Assembly (NCBI RefSeq): GCF_027923545.1
Contig: NZ_BROH01000001.1
Location: 881,001-945,000 of the forward strand
Direction: 5' to 3'
DNA length: 64,000 nt
Origin: Sinisalibacter aestuarii
GTDB taxonomy: Bacteria > Pseudomonadota > Alphaproteobacteria > Rhodobacterales > Rhodobacteraceae
The notes under the pieces are model-generated. The model was not told the origin of the DNA. It did not search any database and worked only from the letters and a program-made list of their open reading frames with translations. Below are positions 34,043 to 41,783 of the stretch, one piece after another. The position numbers and the translations under genes were made by a program. Within the stretch, counting starts at the first letter, position 1. Every line of letters begins with the position of its first letter.

Positions 34043-34130
34043 TCCACCTGCGCCGGGTATTCAACGTGGTGACGCAGACGCCGATGCCGGACTGCCTGCG
34101 CGCCGCAGCCGTCAGGGAGCTGTTTGACGA

Positions 34131-35066
34131 ATGCTGATCGTGGCACATTTCCAGAGCGCGGCAACCGACGCGCTTCGGGCGCATCCCAGCCGTCCGACCG
34201 TGGTGGAGATCCTGGACGCGCCGCGCTGGGTTCTGCCGCCCGATACCGCCATGCTCCTGACGACGCCGCCGGGCTGGGAAGCCGCGCCGGCGTTGCGCCC
34301 GGAGGATTGGCCCTCCGGTCTCAGGCTCGTCCAGAGTGTGTCGGTCGGTGTCGATGCATACCCTCGCTGGCTGGTCGAAGGGCAAGTCTTCGCCACGGCG
34401 CGGGGAACAAACGCGCCGTCGATCGCGGAGTACGTCTTCGCCGCCATTTTCGCCCGGCACCGGTCTTTCGCCGGTCTTACCATCAGACGGGCGGAAGACT
34501 GGGGCCACATCGAATTTGGCTCGCTTGAAGGAAAGACCCTCGGCCTCGCCGGTTTCGGCAGTATAGGCCGGGCGGTTGCACCTGTCGCTCAGGCGCTGGG
34601 CATGCGCGTTGCGGTGTTCCGCAAGACCGGCGCGCCGGCGCGGGAGCCGGGGATAGAGACGGCAGACAGCCTGGCACATCTGTTCGCGATGTCCGATATC
34701 CTGGTGCTGGCCATGCCGGCGACGCCCGAGACGCACCGGATCGTCAACCGCGAGGTTCTTGGACACGCGAAACCGGGCCTTCACCTTATCAACGTCGCAC
34801 GAGGGGCGCTGGTCGATCAGGACGATCTGCAACAGGCGCTCGACGCGGGGCAGATCGGCTTTGCGACCCTGGACGTCACCGATCCTGAACCCTTGCCGGC
34901 GGGCCATCCGCTTTACACCCACCCGAGCGTAGCCCTTACTCCGCATATCGCCTGGGCCGGGCCTGGAAATGAACGGCGCTTTGCCGAGCTCGCGCTGCAC
35001 AATCTCGGCGCATTGCTCGGTGGCGGCCAAACCGCAAACGCCCACGATGTGCGCTCGGGTCGCTAA
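34131..35066 (+). CDS. D-isomer-specific 2-hydroxyacid dehydrogenase
   Basis: This is a 311-residue NAD(P)-dependent enzyme of the glyoxylate/hydroxypyruvate reductase type. LGLAGFGSIGRAVAPVAQALG is the dinucleotide motif. The catalytic triad can be seen as Arg in NVARGALVD, Glu in DPEPLPAGHPLY and His in ALTPHIAW. An N-terminal half with SVGVDAYP and ARGTNAPSIAEYVFAAI closes the substrate site. It would interconvert a 2-oxo acid and a D-2-hydroxy acid, matching the acid chemistry of the TRAP-led operon. A weak GGGAG lies 12 bp before the ATG. It is the last plus-strand gene before a regulatory gap of about 0.5 kb. Confidence 0.88.
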   Translation: MLIVAHFQSAATDALRAHPSRPTVVEILDAPRWVLPPDTAMLLTTPPGWEAAPALRPEDWPSGLRLVQSVSVGVDAYPRWLVEGQVFATARGTNAPSIAEYVFAAIFARHRSFAGLTIRRAEDWGHIEFGSLEGKTLGLAGFGSIGRAVAPVAQALGMRVAVFRKTGAPAREPGIETADSLAHLFAMSDILVLAMPATPETHRIVNREVLGHAKPGLHLINVARGALVDQDDLQQALDAGQIGFATLDVTDPEPLPAGHPLYTHPSVALTPHIAWAGPGNERRFAELALHNLGALLGGGQTANAHDVRSGR

Positions 35067-35332
35067 CCTGCACCTCCGCCGCAAGATGTTGCCGGTCAGC
35101 GCCCGCGCCGCATCCGTCCGCTCCGGGCCGGAAAGCGCGAGGCGTATCTTCCCGGTCTCATACGGCGCCAGCAGCCGGGCCTGCTCAAGACCGCGCGTGC
35201 GACCCGGCGCGGGCACTTTCTTGCCCCAACCCGCCCGACCGAAGGCCGCGAACCTGCCACGTCGCGTTCCGATTCCGACCGGGGGAAGCCCGGATTCGTC
35301 TGAGATATCGTTTGGTTTTGGATAATTACTTA

Positions 35333-35346
35333 GATATTGCAATATC
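35333..35346. promoter_or_regulatory. 14-bp palindrome GATATTG|CAATATC
   Basis: It is perfectly symmetric, 224 bp before the start of the BaiE-like gene, within an AT-rich island. The half-site ATATCG also occurs 37 bp upstream, in a partly repeated context. A CAATATCGT sequence recurs at 44838-44846 in the intergenic region before another NTF2 gene. It is a candidate operator. Confidence 0.45.
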
Positions 35347-35479
35347 GTGTTTTGTTGGGCGCTGGGCGAACTCAGTGTCCGACGCATCGACACAATTCGC
35401 TTTGCTTCAATGGTTGCGCGAAGGTGTCTTGCCTATTTCGGCGGCGCCTATGCCGAGATCGTAGGTAATTCTATTTGTT

Positions 35480-35497
35480 ATTGACTAAAGCATTATT
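35480..35497 (+). promoter_or_regulatory. TTGAC element 1
   Basis: ATTGACTAAAGCATTATT lies 73 bp before the BaiE-like gene start. It resembles sequences before four other transcription units in this region (44824, 45021, 55574, 56227). It may be a -35 box or part of a shared activator site; no good -10 box sits 16-18 bp downstream. Confidence 0.4.
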
Positions 35498-35569
35498 CAC
35501 TGCTTCACTCGTTGCCAATTCGTACACCGCGCTTGTTCGGGGTTCTTGCGAGGTCAGACGGGGGGAGCC

Positions 35570-36094
35570 ATGTCTAGCGAGATCGGGGCCAGCGAAGGCA
35601 CGACGGCGGAGGTGACCGCCATCGAGCGCCTCGTTGCCGTGGAAGAGATCAAGTATCTGAAGTCGCGCTATTTCGATGCGGTCGACATGAAGGACTGGTC
35701 GGCGATCATCGGGATCTTCACAGAGGATGCGCAGGTCGATTTCGGCGGCGAGGGCAAGCACCATGTCGGCCACCACGGCGTGACCGAAGCGGATGTGAAC
35801 CCGGACGACTGGATCGTCATCGGCGGTCCGGCGACCGCGAAGGTGATCGAGGGCGCCGTCGGCGGCATCAGCTCGGTCCACCACGGGCACGATCCGCAGA
35901 TCCAGATCCATTCCGCGACCCGCGCCACCGGGCGCTGGAAGCTCTACGACCGCCTCGAATACGGCCACGAGGTGATGCACGGCTATGGCTATTACGACGA
36001 AGAGTACCGATGCGAAGACGGCGTCTGGCGCATTTCGCAACTCACGTTGAACCGCTTGCGCGTTGTTTGGGAGGACATGCGCAAAACCGGGTGA
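35570..36094 (+). CDS. SnoaL/NTF2-like protein resembling bile acid 7-alpha-dehydratase BaiE
   Basis: This 174-residue single NTF2 domain aligns by eye with BaiE. EEIKYLKSRYFDAVDMKDW carries Tyr and Asp with BaiE spacing. SVHHGHDPQI carries the His, and ATGRWKLYDRL carries the later Asp. The end, YYDEEYRCEDGVWRISQLTL, is the closing hairpin. BaiE eliminates water from a 3-oxo-4-ene steroid using Tyr30, His83 and Asp106; all have counterparts here. Dehydration of a carbonyl-activated hydroxyl is therefore the best prediction, with an unknown substrate. It is the first gene of an operon with a complete CUT2 ABC importer. The start is ATG 35570 after GGGGGAG. Confidence 0.82.
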   Translation: MSSEIGASEGTTAEVTAIERLVAVEEIKYLKSRYFDAVDMKDWSAIIGIFTEDAQVDFGGEGKHHVGHHGVTEADVNPDDWIVIGGPATAKVIEGAVGGISSVHHGHDPQIQIHSATRATGRWKLYDRLEYGHEVMHGYGYYDEEYRCEDGVWRISQLTLNRLRVVWEDMRKTG

Positions 36095-36168
36095 ATTCCG
36101 GCCGGCCACCCCGATCCGGGGCGGCGGGCCGTGGATGGACGAAGCAGAATACCAACGAGGAGGAAAAC

Positions 36169-37260
36169 ATGACGACTAAAACGAAATCCAAGACCCGCTG
36201 GCTGTCGGTTGCTGCCACGGCGGCGGTGACCGCTACGATGACGTGCACCGCAGCCTGGGCCGAACTGCCCGGCGAAGGCTCCATCGTGATGTTCGGCCAA
36301 TCGCGCGAGAACCCGTATTTCGGCCAGAACGCCGTTGGCGCCGGGGATGTCGCTGCCGAATTCGGCTGGGACTTCACCTATGTGGAATCGTCCACGCAGG
36401 AAGCGCAGGACGCGGCGATCCAGCAGCTGCTTGCCACTGGTCAGAAGCCGATCGGCATCGTGCTCAACCCGATTTCCGGCGCCGCAGCGGTTGCCTCGGA
36501 GCTTGCGATCACACAGGCGGGCATTCCGATGGTGATCCTCAACCAGGTTCCGTCGAAGGAGCAGGCCGATCTGTTCATCGCCTATGGTGGTGTGAGCGAC
36601 TATCTCTCCGGCCAGAACGCAGCGCAGCTGCTGGTCGCCGGTGCTGAAAAGGCTGGCATCGAGCTGGGTAATGGCCTTGTCGTGAACACCGTGGCCGGCC
36701 ACAGCGCCGCGCAGGAGCGGGTAGCGGGCTTCCTTGACGAGATGGCTCGCTCCTTCCCCGAAGGCTCGGAAATCCTGGCCGACGTGACCTCCGGCGGCTT
36801 CCTCGAAAACGAAGGCTACGCGGTCGGGTCGCAGATCATTCCGGCCAATGCGGGCCAGTTCAACTGGGTCTACGGCGTGAACGACGCGCTTGCCTATGGC
36901 GCCATGACGGCGGCAAAGGAAAACGGCATCGTTCCCGGTGAAGATGTCCTGTTCGTGGGCGGCACCTGCATGAACGCGACGACCAACGCCGCGGTTCAGG
37001 CCGGTGAACTGGTCGGCACCTCGGTGCAGGCTCCCTACATCGAGGGTGCCGCGGCCATGTACGCGCTGGTGGCTTACCTGAACACCGGTGAAGTCATCAA
37101 CGACGAGCGCAACCTGTCGTCCGACGCCCCGCCGTCGATCGACGAGCCCCCGTACAAGTGGAACTACATGCCCAACACGATGCTGGACGGTTCCCCGGAA
37201 TCCTACACCGAGACGGTGATCTGGGGCAAAACCGCCCAGGAACTGTGTAACTACAACTGA
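36169..37260 (+). CDS. Sugar ABC transporter substrate-binding protein (CUT2, RbsB-like)
   Basis: This 363-residue periplasmic protein has a signal peptide, WLSVAATAAVTATMTCTAAWAE. The type 1 periplasmic-binding fold is seen in FGQSRENPYFGQNAVGAGDVA, IGIVLNPISGAAAVASELAI, AGIPMVILNQ, VVNTVAGHSAAQERVAGF, and WVYGVNDALAYGAM. Typical ligands are pentoses, inositols and other cyclic polyols. ACGAGGAGGAAAAC precedes the ATG. It sits between the BaiE-like gene and its ATPase, with a hairpin (37287-37323) after the stop. It is the only binding protein for this transporter in the window. Confidence 0.9.
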   Translation: MTTKTKSKTRWLSVAATAAVTATMTCTAAWAELPGEGSIVMFGQSRENPYFGQNAVGAGDVAAEFGWDFTYVESSTQEAQDAAIQQLLATGQKPIGIVLNPISGAAAVASELAITQAGIPMVILNQVPSKEQADLFIAYGGVSDYLSGQNAAQLLVAGAEKAGIELGNGLVVNTVAGHSAAQERVAGFLDEMARSFPEGSEILADVTSGGFLENEGYAVGSQIIPANAGQFNWVYGVNDALAYGAMTAAKENGIVPGEDVLFVGGTCMNATTNAAVQAGELVGTSVQAPYIEGAAAMYALVAYLNTGEVINDERNLSSDAPPSIDEPPYKWNYMPNTMLDGSPESYTETVIWGKTAQELCNYN

Positions 37261-37286
37261 TCCCCGTCGCGGGTCGGTGAAACTTT

Positions 37287-37323
37287 GCGGGGCGCGTCTG
37301 GCCGTGGGCCGAATGCGCCCTGC
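37287..37323 (+). other. Intercistronic hairpin after the RbsB-like gene
   Basis: GCGGGGCGC (37287-37295) pairs with GCGCCCTGC (37315-37323) with one mismatch. An inner GGCC/GGCC stem (37300-37303 and 37307-37310) extends it. It lies 27 bp after the binding-protein stop and before the ATPase gene, the same position as the hairpins after dctP and after the binding protein at 57418. Confidence 0.5.
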
Positions 37324-37361
37324 ACCCCACATGATCACACCAAAATGGAGCCGCTGGACCG

Positions 37362-38864
37362 ATGAGCAATGTCGCTCTTGAGATGAAGGGTATTTCCAAG
37401 GCGTTCGGCGCGGTGCAGGCCCTCGACAACGTCGACTTCGAGTTGCGCCGCGGCGAGGTCATGGCCCTGCTCGGCGAAAACGGTGCGGGCAAGAGCACGC
37501 TCGTGAAGGTTCTGGCCGGTCTTCATGTGCCGGAAACCGGGTCGATCAAGATCGACGGCAAACCCTTCAACCTCGGAACGACACAGCTGTCGCACGCGGC
37601 GGGGATCGCGGTTGCGGAGCAGGAACTCAGCGTCATCGGCACGCTGAGCGCGGCCGAGAATATCTTCCTTGGCGGCGTGCCGTTTTCCGGGCCGTGGACG
37701 CGCAAGCGTCTGGCCGAAAAGGCAAAGCCCTACCTTGAGGCGGTCGGCCTCGGGCATCTGGATTCTTCCGTCCCGGTCGAAAGGCTCGCCGTAGCCGAGC
37801 GCCAGCTGATCGAAATCGCGCGGCTGCTCGCCACGAACGCGCGCATTCTGATCCTCGACGAGCCGACAGCGGCTCTCAACGATTCCGATATCGAGCGCGT
37901 GAAAGCGCTGGTCACGAAACTGGCGAGGGAAGGCCACAGCATCATCTACGTCACGCACCGGCTTGGCGAGGTCTTCGAGATCGCGGACCGGATCACGACG
38001 CTGCGCGGCGGCCGGAGCAATCCGCCCGAAAACGTATCCGACATGACATTGGCCAAGGTGATCGAGCGGATGATCGGCCGGCCGCTGGAAGAGATGTTCC
38101 CGCCGCGCGCCTCCGGCTTCGGCGAGGCCGCCCTCGATCTGCGCAATGTAACCACCAAGGCACTGCCGCTGATGCAGAACCTCAAGGTCCGGGCCGGCGA
38201 GATCGTCGGCCTTGCCGGGCAGGTCGGCTCGGGCACCGAGAGCCTCCTGCGCGCAATTGCCGGGGCCGACATCGTGGAAACCGGCAGCATCTCGGTCGAT
38301 GGCCGCCGGCTTCCGAAGGCCCATAAACTGTCGACGGCGATGAAGTACGGGATCGGCTATTGTTCGAGTGACCGGAAGCTGGACGGTGTTTTTGCCGACC
38401 TGGCGGTTTCGACCAACATGGTGGCACCGTCGATGCGCCAGGTCACGCCGCGCTTCATCGTGAACCGCCGCCGCATCCGGGATCTGACCGGGCGCATTTC
38501 GGGCCAGATGGCGATCGACCCCAAGCGGGCCGAGTACCGGGTCGGCGCGCTCTCGGGGGGGAACCAGCAGAAGGTCGCCCTCGGAAAATGGCTCGGCATC
38601 TCGCCGCGCGTCCTGCTGGTGGCGGAACCGACACGCGGCGTCGACGTGGGCGCGCGGGCCGAAATCTACGGCCATCTCCGCCGCCTGGCCGACGAAGGAA
38701 TGGCCATCGTCTTTTCCTCGTCGGACATCGACGAGGTTCACGGCCTCGCGGACACGATCATCACGATGTATCGCGGACGGCAGGTCCGCACCGTCAAACC
38801 GGCTGATGTCGGCAACCATGACCTGCTGCGCGACATCACCCATCCGGAAGAAGAGGTCGCATGA
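37362..38864 (+). CDS. Sugar ABC transporter ATP-binding protein (CUT2, RbsA/MglA-like)
   Basis: This is a 500-residue double ATPase. The first domain has an intact Walker A (GENGAGKSTLVKVLAG) and Walker B (ILILDEPTAAL), with signature ERLAVAERQLIEIARLL. The second has a degenerate P-loop (GLAGQVGSGTESLL), as is normal for the CUT2 family, followed by SGGNQQKVALGKWL and VAEPTRGVDVGARAEIY. It drives import by the two permeases downstream. Its stop codon overlaps the next ATG (38861-38864). Compared with the two fused ATPase-permease genes at 52911 and 58585, this one is an ordinary stand-alone subunit. Confidence 0.94.
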   Translation: MSNVALEMKGISKAFGAVQALDNVDFELRRGEVMALLGENGAGKSTLVKVLAGLHVPETGSIKIDGKPFNLGTTQLSHAAGIAVAEQELSVIGTLSAAENIFLGGVPFSGPWTRKRLAEKAKPYLEAVGLGHLDSSVPVERLAVAERQLIEIARLLATNARILILDEPTAALNDSDIERVKALVTKLAREGHSIIYVTHRLGEVFEIADRITTLRGGRSNPPENVSDMTLAKVIERMIGRPLEEMFPPRASGFGEAALDLRNVTTKALPLMQNLKVRAGEIVGLAGQVGSGTESLLRAIAGADIVETGSISVDGRRLPKAHKLSTAMKYGIGYCSSDRKLDGVFADLAVSTNMVAPSMRQVTPRFIVNRRRIRDLTGRISGQMAIDPKRAEYRVGALSGGNQQKVALGKWLGISPRVLLVAEPTRGVDVGARAEIYGHLRRLADEGMAIVFSSSDIDEVHGLADTIITMYRGRQVRTVKPADVGNHDLLRDITHPEEEVA

Positions 38865-39841
38865 TGACCGAGACTGGATACACCCCGACGCCCAGCAAGA
38901 GCCCCGCATCGAGCAAGGTCATGCGCTGGGTGTATATCATCGGTGCGTTCATCGTGCTGGCCGCGATCGGCGGGTTCTTCAACCGGGCCTTCCTGACGCC
39001 CGAAAACGGCCTTGCCATCCTGCGGGCCGCAGCCATGTCGGGCATGGTCGCGATGGGCGCGACATTCATCACCCTGTCGGGGCGGTTCTTTTCCCTCGCT
39101 CTTGGCCAGACGGCCATGTTCGCGGGGGTTCTGATGGCCGTTCTGATGTCTGCCGGGCTGCCCTTCGGCATCGCCGTGGTTCTGACATTTGCCGTGATCA
39201 TCCTGCTTGGCGCCCTGCAGGGCGGCATCATCGCGATGGGGGCGAACCCCATCGTCACCACCCTGGGCGCCGGCGCGATCCTGGCGGGCCTGGCGGGCCT
39301 TGCGACCGGCGGCAAGAACGTTCCGATCGAAAGCGCCGTGGTCGAATGGATCGGCAACGGGCGGATCATCGGCGTTCCGACCCAGACCTGGGCGTTCCTG
39401 TTCTCGGTCGCGGTGGCGTGGTGGGTGATCAACAAGACGCGGCTGGGCCGCGAGACCATCCTGATGGGGGCGAACCGGGCCACCGCCGAGGCGTCGGGCG
39501 TAAACGTCGCGCTGATCACGATCCTGGTCTTCATCATCGCAAGCATTGCCGCCGGGATGATGGGTATCTTCGAGGCGGCACAGTTCAACAAGGCCCGTGT
39601 CATGGGCTTTGACGCGGTCGATTTCAACGTCATCGCCGCGGTCCTGATCGGCGGCACCGCGATCCAGGGCGGGCGGGGATCGCCCCTGCAATCCGCGCTC
39701 GGGGCGGTCTTCATCGCGACTGTGCAGAACTACATGTTGCTGCTGGCCTGGTCCGCCGGGGTCCGCACGGTCATCACCGGGGCGCTCATCGTCGTCATCG
39801 TTGTCGGCTTCCACATTGCCGGTAAGAGAAAAGGGGCCTGA
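38861..39841 (+). CDS. Sugar ABC transporter permease (CUT2, RbsC-like)
   Basis: This is a 326-residue permease with about eight to ten helices. The N-terminal cytoplasmic stretch is followed by VYIIGAFIVLAAIGGFFNRAFL. Family features are SGMVAMGATFITLSGRFFSLALG (usually GGIDLSVG), ANPIVTTLGAGAILAGLAGL, LGRETILMGANRATAEASGV and FNVIAAVLIGGTAIQGGRGSPLQSALGA without interruption. The GG(I/V)DLSVG loop is altered to SGRFFSLALG, a notable change near the pore. It pairs with the second permease to form a heterodimeric channel. Two ATGs are adjacent (38861 and 38864); the first overlaps the ATPase stop. Confidence 0.9.
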   Translation: MMTETGYTPTPSKSPASSKVMRWVYIIGAFIVLAAIGGFFNRAFLTPENGLAILRAAAMSGMVAMGATFITLSGRFFSLALGQTAMFAGVLMAVLMSAGLPFGIAVVLTFAVIILLGALQGGIIAMGANPIVTTLGAGAILAGLAGLATGGKNVPIESAVVEWIGNGRIIGVPTQTWAFLFSVAVAWWVINKTRLGRETILMGANRATAEASGVNVALITILVFIIASIAAGMMGIFEAAQFNKARVMGFDAVDFNVIAAVLIGGTAIQGGRGSPLQSALGAVFIATVQNYMLLLAWSAGVRTVITGALIVVIVVGFHIAGKRKGA

Positions 39842-39846
39842 GACTT

Positions 39847-40830
39847 ATGAAGTTCCTGCAGAATCCACTGGTTCAGCGCCTTGTTCTTCTCGTCGTCGTC
39901 TACGCGATCCTTGCCCTGACGGTTCCGTTCTTCGCGACCAGCGGGAATGCCTATGCCGTGCTGGAGGCCAGCGCGCTGCTGGGTATCGTCGCGGCAGGGC
40001 TGGCCGTCAACATGCTGACGGGCGAGCTTGACCTGTCGGTCGGGTCGGTGGCGGCCTGCGCCGGGCTTGTGGCGATCATGATGTCGCAGCACGGCATCTA
40101 TATCGCGGTTATCGCCGCCGTGATCCCGGCAGTGCTGTACGGCATGTTGCAGGGCTATTGCATCGCCCGCCTGCAGATCTCGTCACTGGTCTTCACCCTG
40201 GGGACGTTCATCGGCGTTCGCGGGCTGGCCTATGTCATTTCGGATGAACGGACGCTGACGCTGGCGCTTTCGAACCTGAGCATCTCGATGTCGCTGCGCG
40301 AGCGCATCCTGATCTTCTCGCCTTTCAGCCTGCTGATGATCGGCGTTCTGATCATCGCCGGGCTTCTGCTGCGCTATACCCGGGTGGGGCGCGAGATCTT
40401 CGCCATCGGTGGCGCGCGCAAGGAAAGCCGCGCCGCGGGTGTGCCGCAGGTGCGACCGCTCGTCATCAGCTTCGCCACGTCGGCCGGGCTGGCCGCGCTG
40501 GCCGGGGCGCTGGCCTCCATGCGGGGGGGCAGCGCCGCGCCCGGTGGCTACGAGACAGTCCTGCTGGGAGCGGTGACCGCCGCGCTGATCGGTGGTGTGA
40601 GCCTTTATGGCGGACGCGGCAGCATGATCGGCGTGTTCATCGGGGTGCTGACGCTACAGTTTCTGCTGTCTGGCCTTCAGCTTCTGGGTGCGCCGAACTG
40701 GGCGGCCAACCTGACGACGGGCCTCATTCTGCTCGCCTTCCTGGGGATCGACCTGGCACATGGCTCGTCGCCCGTCGCCACGGCGCTGCACAGATCCAGG
40801 GTGCGTCGTCGAAGTTCAAACACCGCCTAG
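39847..40830 (+). CDS. Sugar ABC transporter permease (CUT2, RbsC-like)
   Basis: This is a 327-residue permease that keeps the canonical loop MLTGELDLSVGSVAACAGLV. Other family features are QISSLVFTLGTFIGVRGLAYV, VGREIFAIGGARKESRAAGV and LLGAVTAALIGGVSLYGGRG. It starts 5 bp after the first permease. The pair differ strongly in the pore loop, so the transporter is probably an asymmetric heterodimer. The C-terminus is basic (HRSRVRRRSSNTA), with no further domain. Confidence 0.9.
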   Translation: MKFLQNPLVQRLVLLVVVYAILALTVPFFATSGNAYAVLEASALLGIVAAGLAVNMLTGELDLSVGSVAACAGLVAIMMSQHGIYIAVIAAVIPAVLYGMLQGYCIARLQISSLVFTLGTFIGVRGLAYVISDERTLTLALSNLSISMSLRERILIFSPFSLLMIGVLIIAGLLLRYTRVGREIFAIGGARKESRAAGVPQVRPLVISFATSAGLAALAGALASMRGGSAAPGGYETVLLGAVTAALIGGVSLYGGRGSMIGVFIGVLTLQFLLSGLQLLGAPNWAANLTTGLILLAFLGIDLAHGSSPVATALHRSRVRRRSSNTA

Positions 40831-40932
40831 GAAGTCCGCTGACAGCGGCCGGACCACAGAAACAGCACAAAAACATGACCGGTCGGGGCGGCATTCGTAA
40901 TCGACCGGGCGCCGATGGGAGGAAACACGGCC

Positions 40933-41706
40933 ATGAATACGAACGCGAACGGGCGCCTTCACGGCAAGACCGCGGTCATCACCGGGGCGGGGTCGGGGAT
41001 CGGACGCGCCGCCGCGAAGCGGTTCGCCGCGGAAGGCGCGCATGTTGCCGTCTGGGATATCGACCAGGCCCGTATTGATGCAACCGTGGCCGAGATCCGC
41101 GCCAGTGGTGGCCGCGCCGACGGTTTTGCCGTGGACATCAGCAAGGGCGATGCCGTGGACGCCTGCGCCAAGGCCACGATCGAGGAGCTCGGCGACGTGC
41201 GGGTCCTGTTCAACAACGCTGGCATTCTCGACGACTACGCCGATGCCATCGCCACCGACGAGGCCCTCTGGGATCGCGTCATGGGCGTCAATCTCAAGGG
41301 CATGTGGCTTGTGTCGCGGGCACTGCTTCCGTCGATGATCGCGGCAGGTGGCGGTTCCATCGTGAACGTCGCCTCCATCGCCGCGTTTATCGCCGGCGGT
41401 GGCGGCATTGCCTATACGACCGCCAAACACGGCGTCGTCGGCTTTACCCGGCAACTCGCGCTGGAATTCGCCCATCAGGGCGTGCGCGTGAATGCTGTCG
41501 CGCCCGGCGCGGTGGAGACGGGGATGACAGCGGATATCCTCAACAACGAGGACCTTCCTGTGGTGCATGCTCTGCGGCAGGCGCCCGCTGGCCGTCACGC
41601 GCAACCAGAGGAACTTGCGAATGTGGCGCTGTTCCTCGCCAGCGACGAGGCAAGCTTTGTCTATGGCGCGGTCTACGTCGCCGATGGTGGCTGGACCATC
41701 CAGTAA
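40933..41706 (+). CDS. Short-chain dehydrogenase/reductase (SDR)
   Basis: This is a 257-residue classical SDR. It has VITGAGSGIGRAAAKRFAAEG, the NAD-selecting Asp in VWDIDQARID, LFNNAGILDDYAD, the catalytic Ser in NVASIAAF and the pair in YTTAK. GAVETGMTAD is followed by GRHAQPEELANVALFLASDEA. ATG 40933 is chosen because GGGAGGAAAC lies upstream at proper distance; the ATG at 40915 overlaps that site. It follows the ABC permease by 102 bp and probably belongs to the same transcript. It would oxidise or reduce a hydroxyl of the imported compound. Confidence 0.88.
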   Translation: MNTNANGRLHGKTAVITGAGSGIGRAAAKRFAAEGAHVAVWDIDQARIDATVAEIRASGGRADGFAVDISKGDAVDACAKATIEELGDVRVLFNNAGILDDYADAIATDEALWDRVMGVNLKGMWLVSRALLPSMIAAGGGSIVNVASIAAFIAGGGGIAYTTAKHGVVGFTRQLALEFAHQGVRVNAVAPGAVETGMTADILNNEDLPVVHALRQAPAGRHAQPEELANVALFLASDEASFVYGAVYVADGGWTIQ

Positions 41707-41783
41707 AGGATTCGGGGGCGCGGCAAAGGCTGGCGTGAATGACCGACGAGGCGGTCGCGCACCAGTGATCAGAGGTAACGATC

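Larger units (their letters stand above)
35067..35569. other. Regulatory intergenic region upstream of the BaiE-like/ABC operon
   Basis: The first 250 bp are GC-rich with open frames on the minus strand but no recognisable product, and could be gene debris. From 35300 the sequence turns AT-rich. It holds two ATATCG-containing direct repeats (starting 35305 and 35342), a 14-bp palindrome (35333-35346) and a TTGACTAA element (35480-35497), all ahead of the gene at 35570. Confidence 0.55.

Noticed and set aside
34043-34130. Short frame between the OYE and D-2-hydroxyacid dehydrogenase genes (HLRRVFNVVTQTPMPDC)
   Set aside because: It has no start codon or ribosome-binding site of its own and is too short to assign; it may be a remnant but cannot be supported.
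34020-35393. 457-codon minus-strand open frame
   Set aside because: Two thirds of it is antisense to a clear D-2-hydroxyacid dehydrogenase. The remaining 35067-35393 part has no recognised similarity, although decayed coding sequence cannot be excluded.
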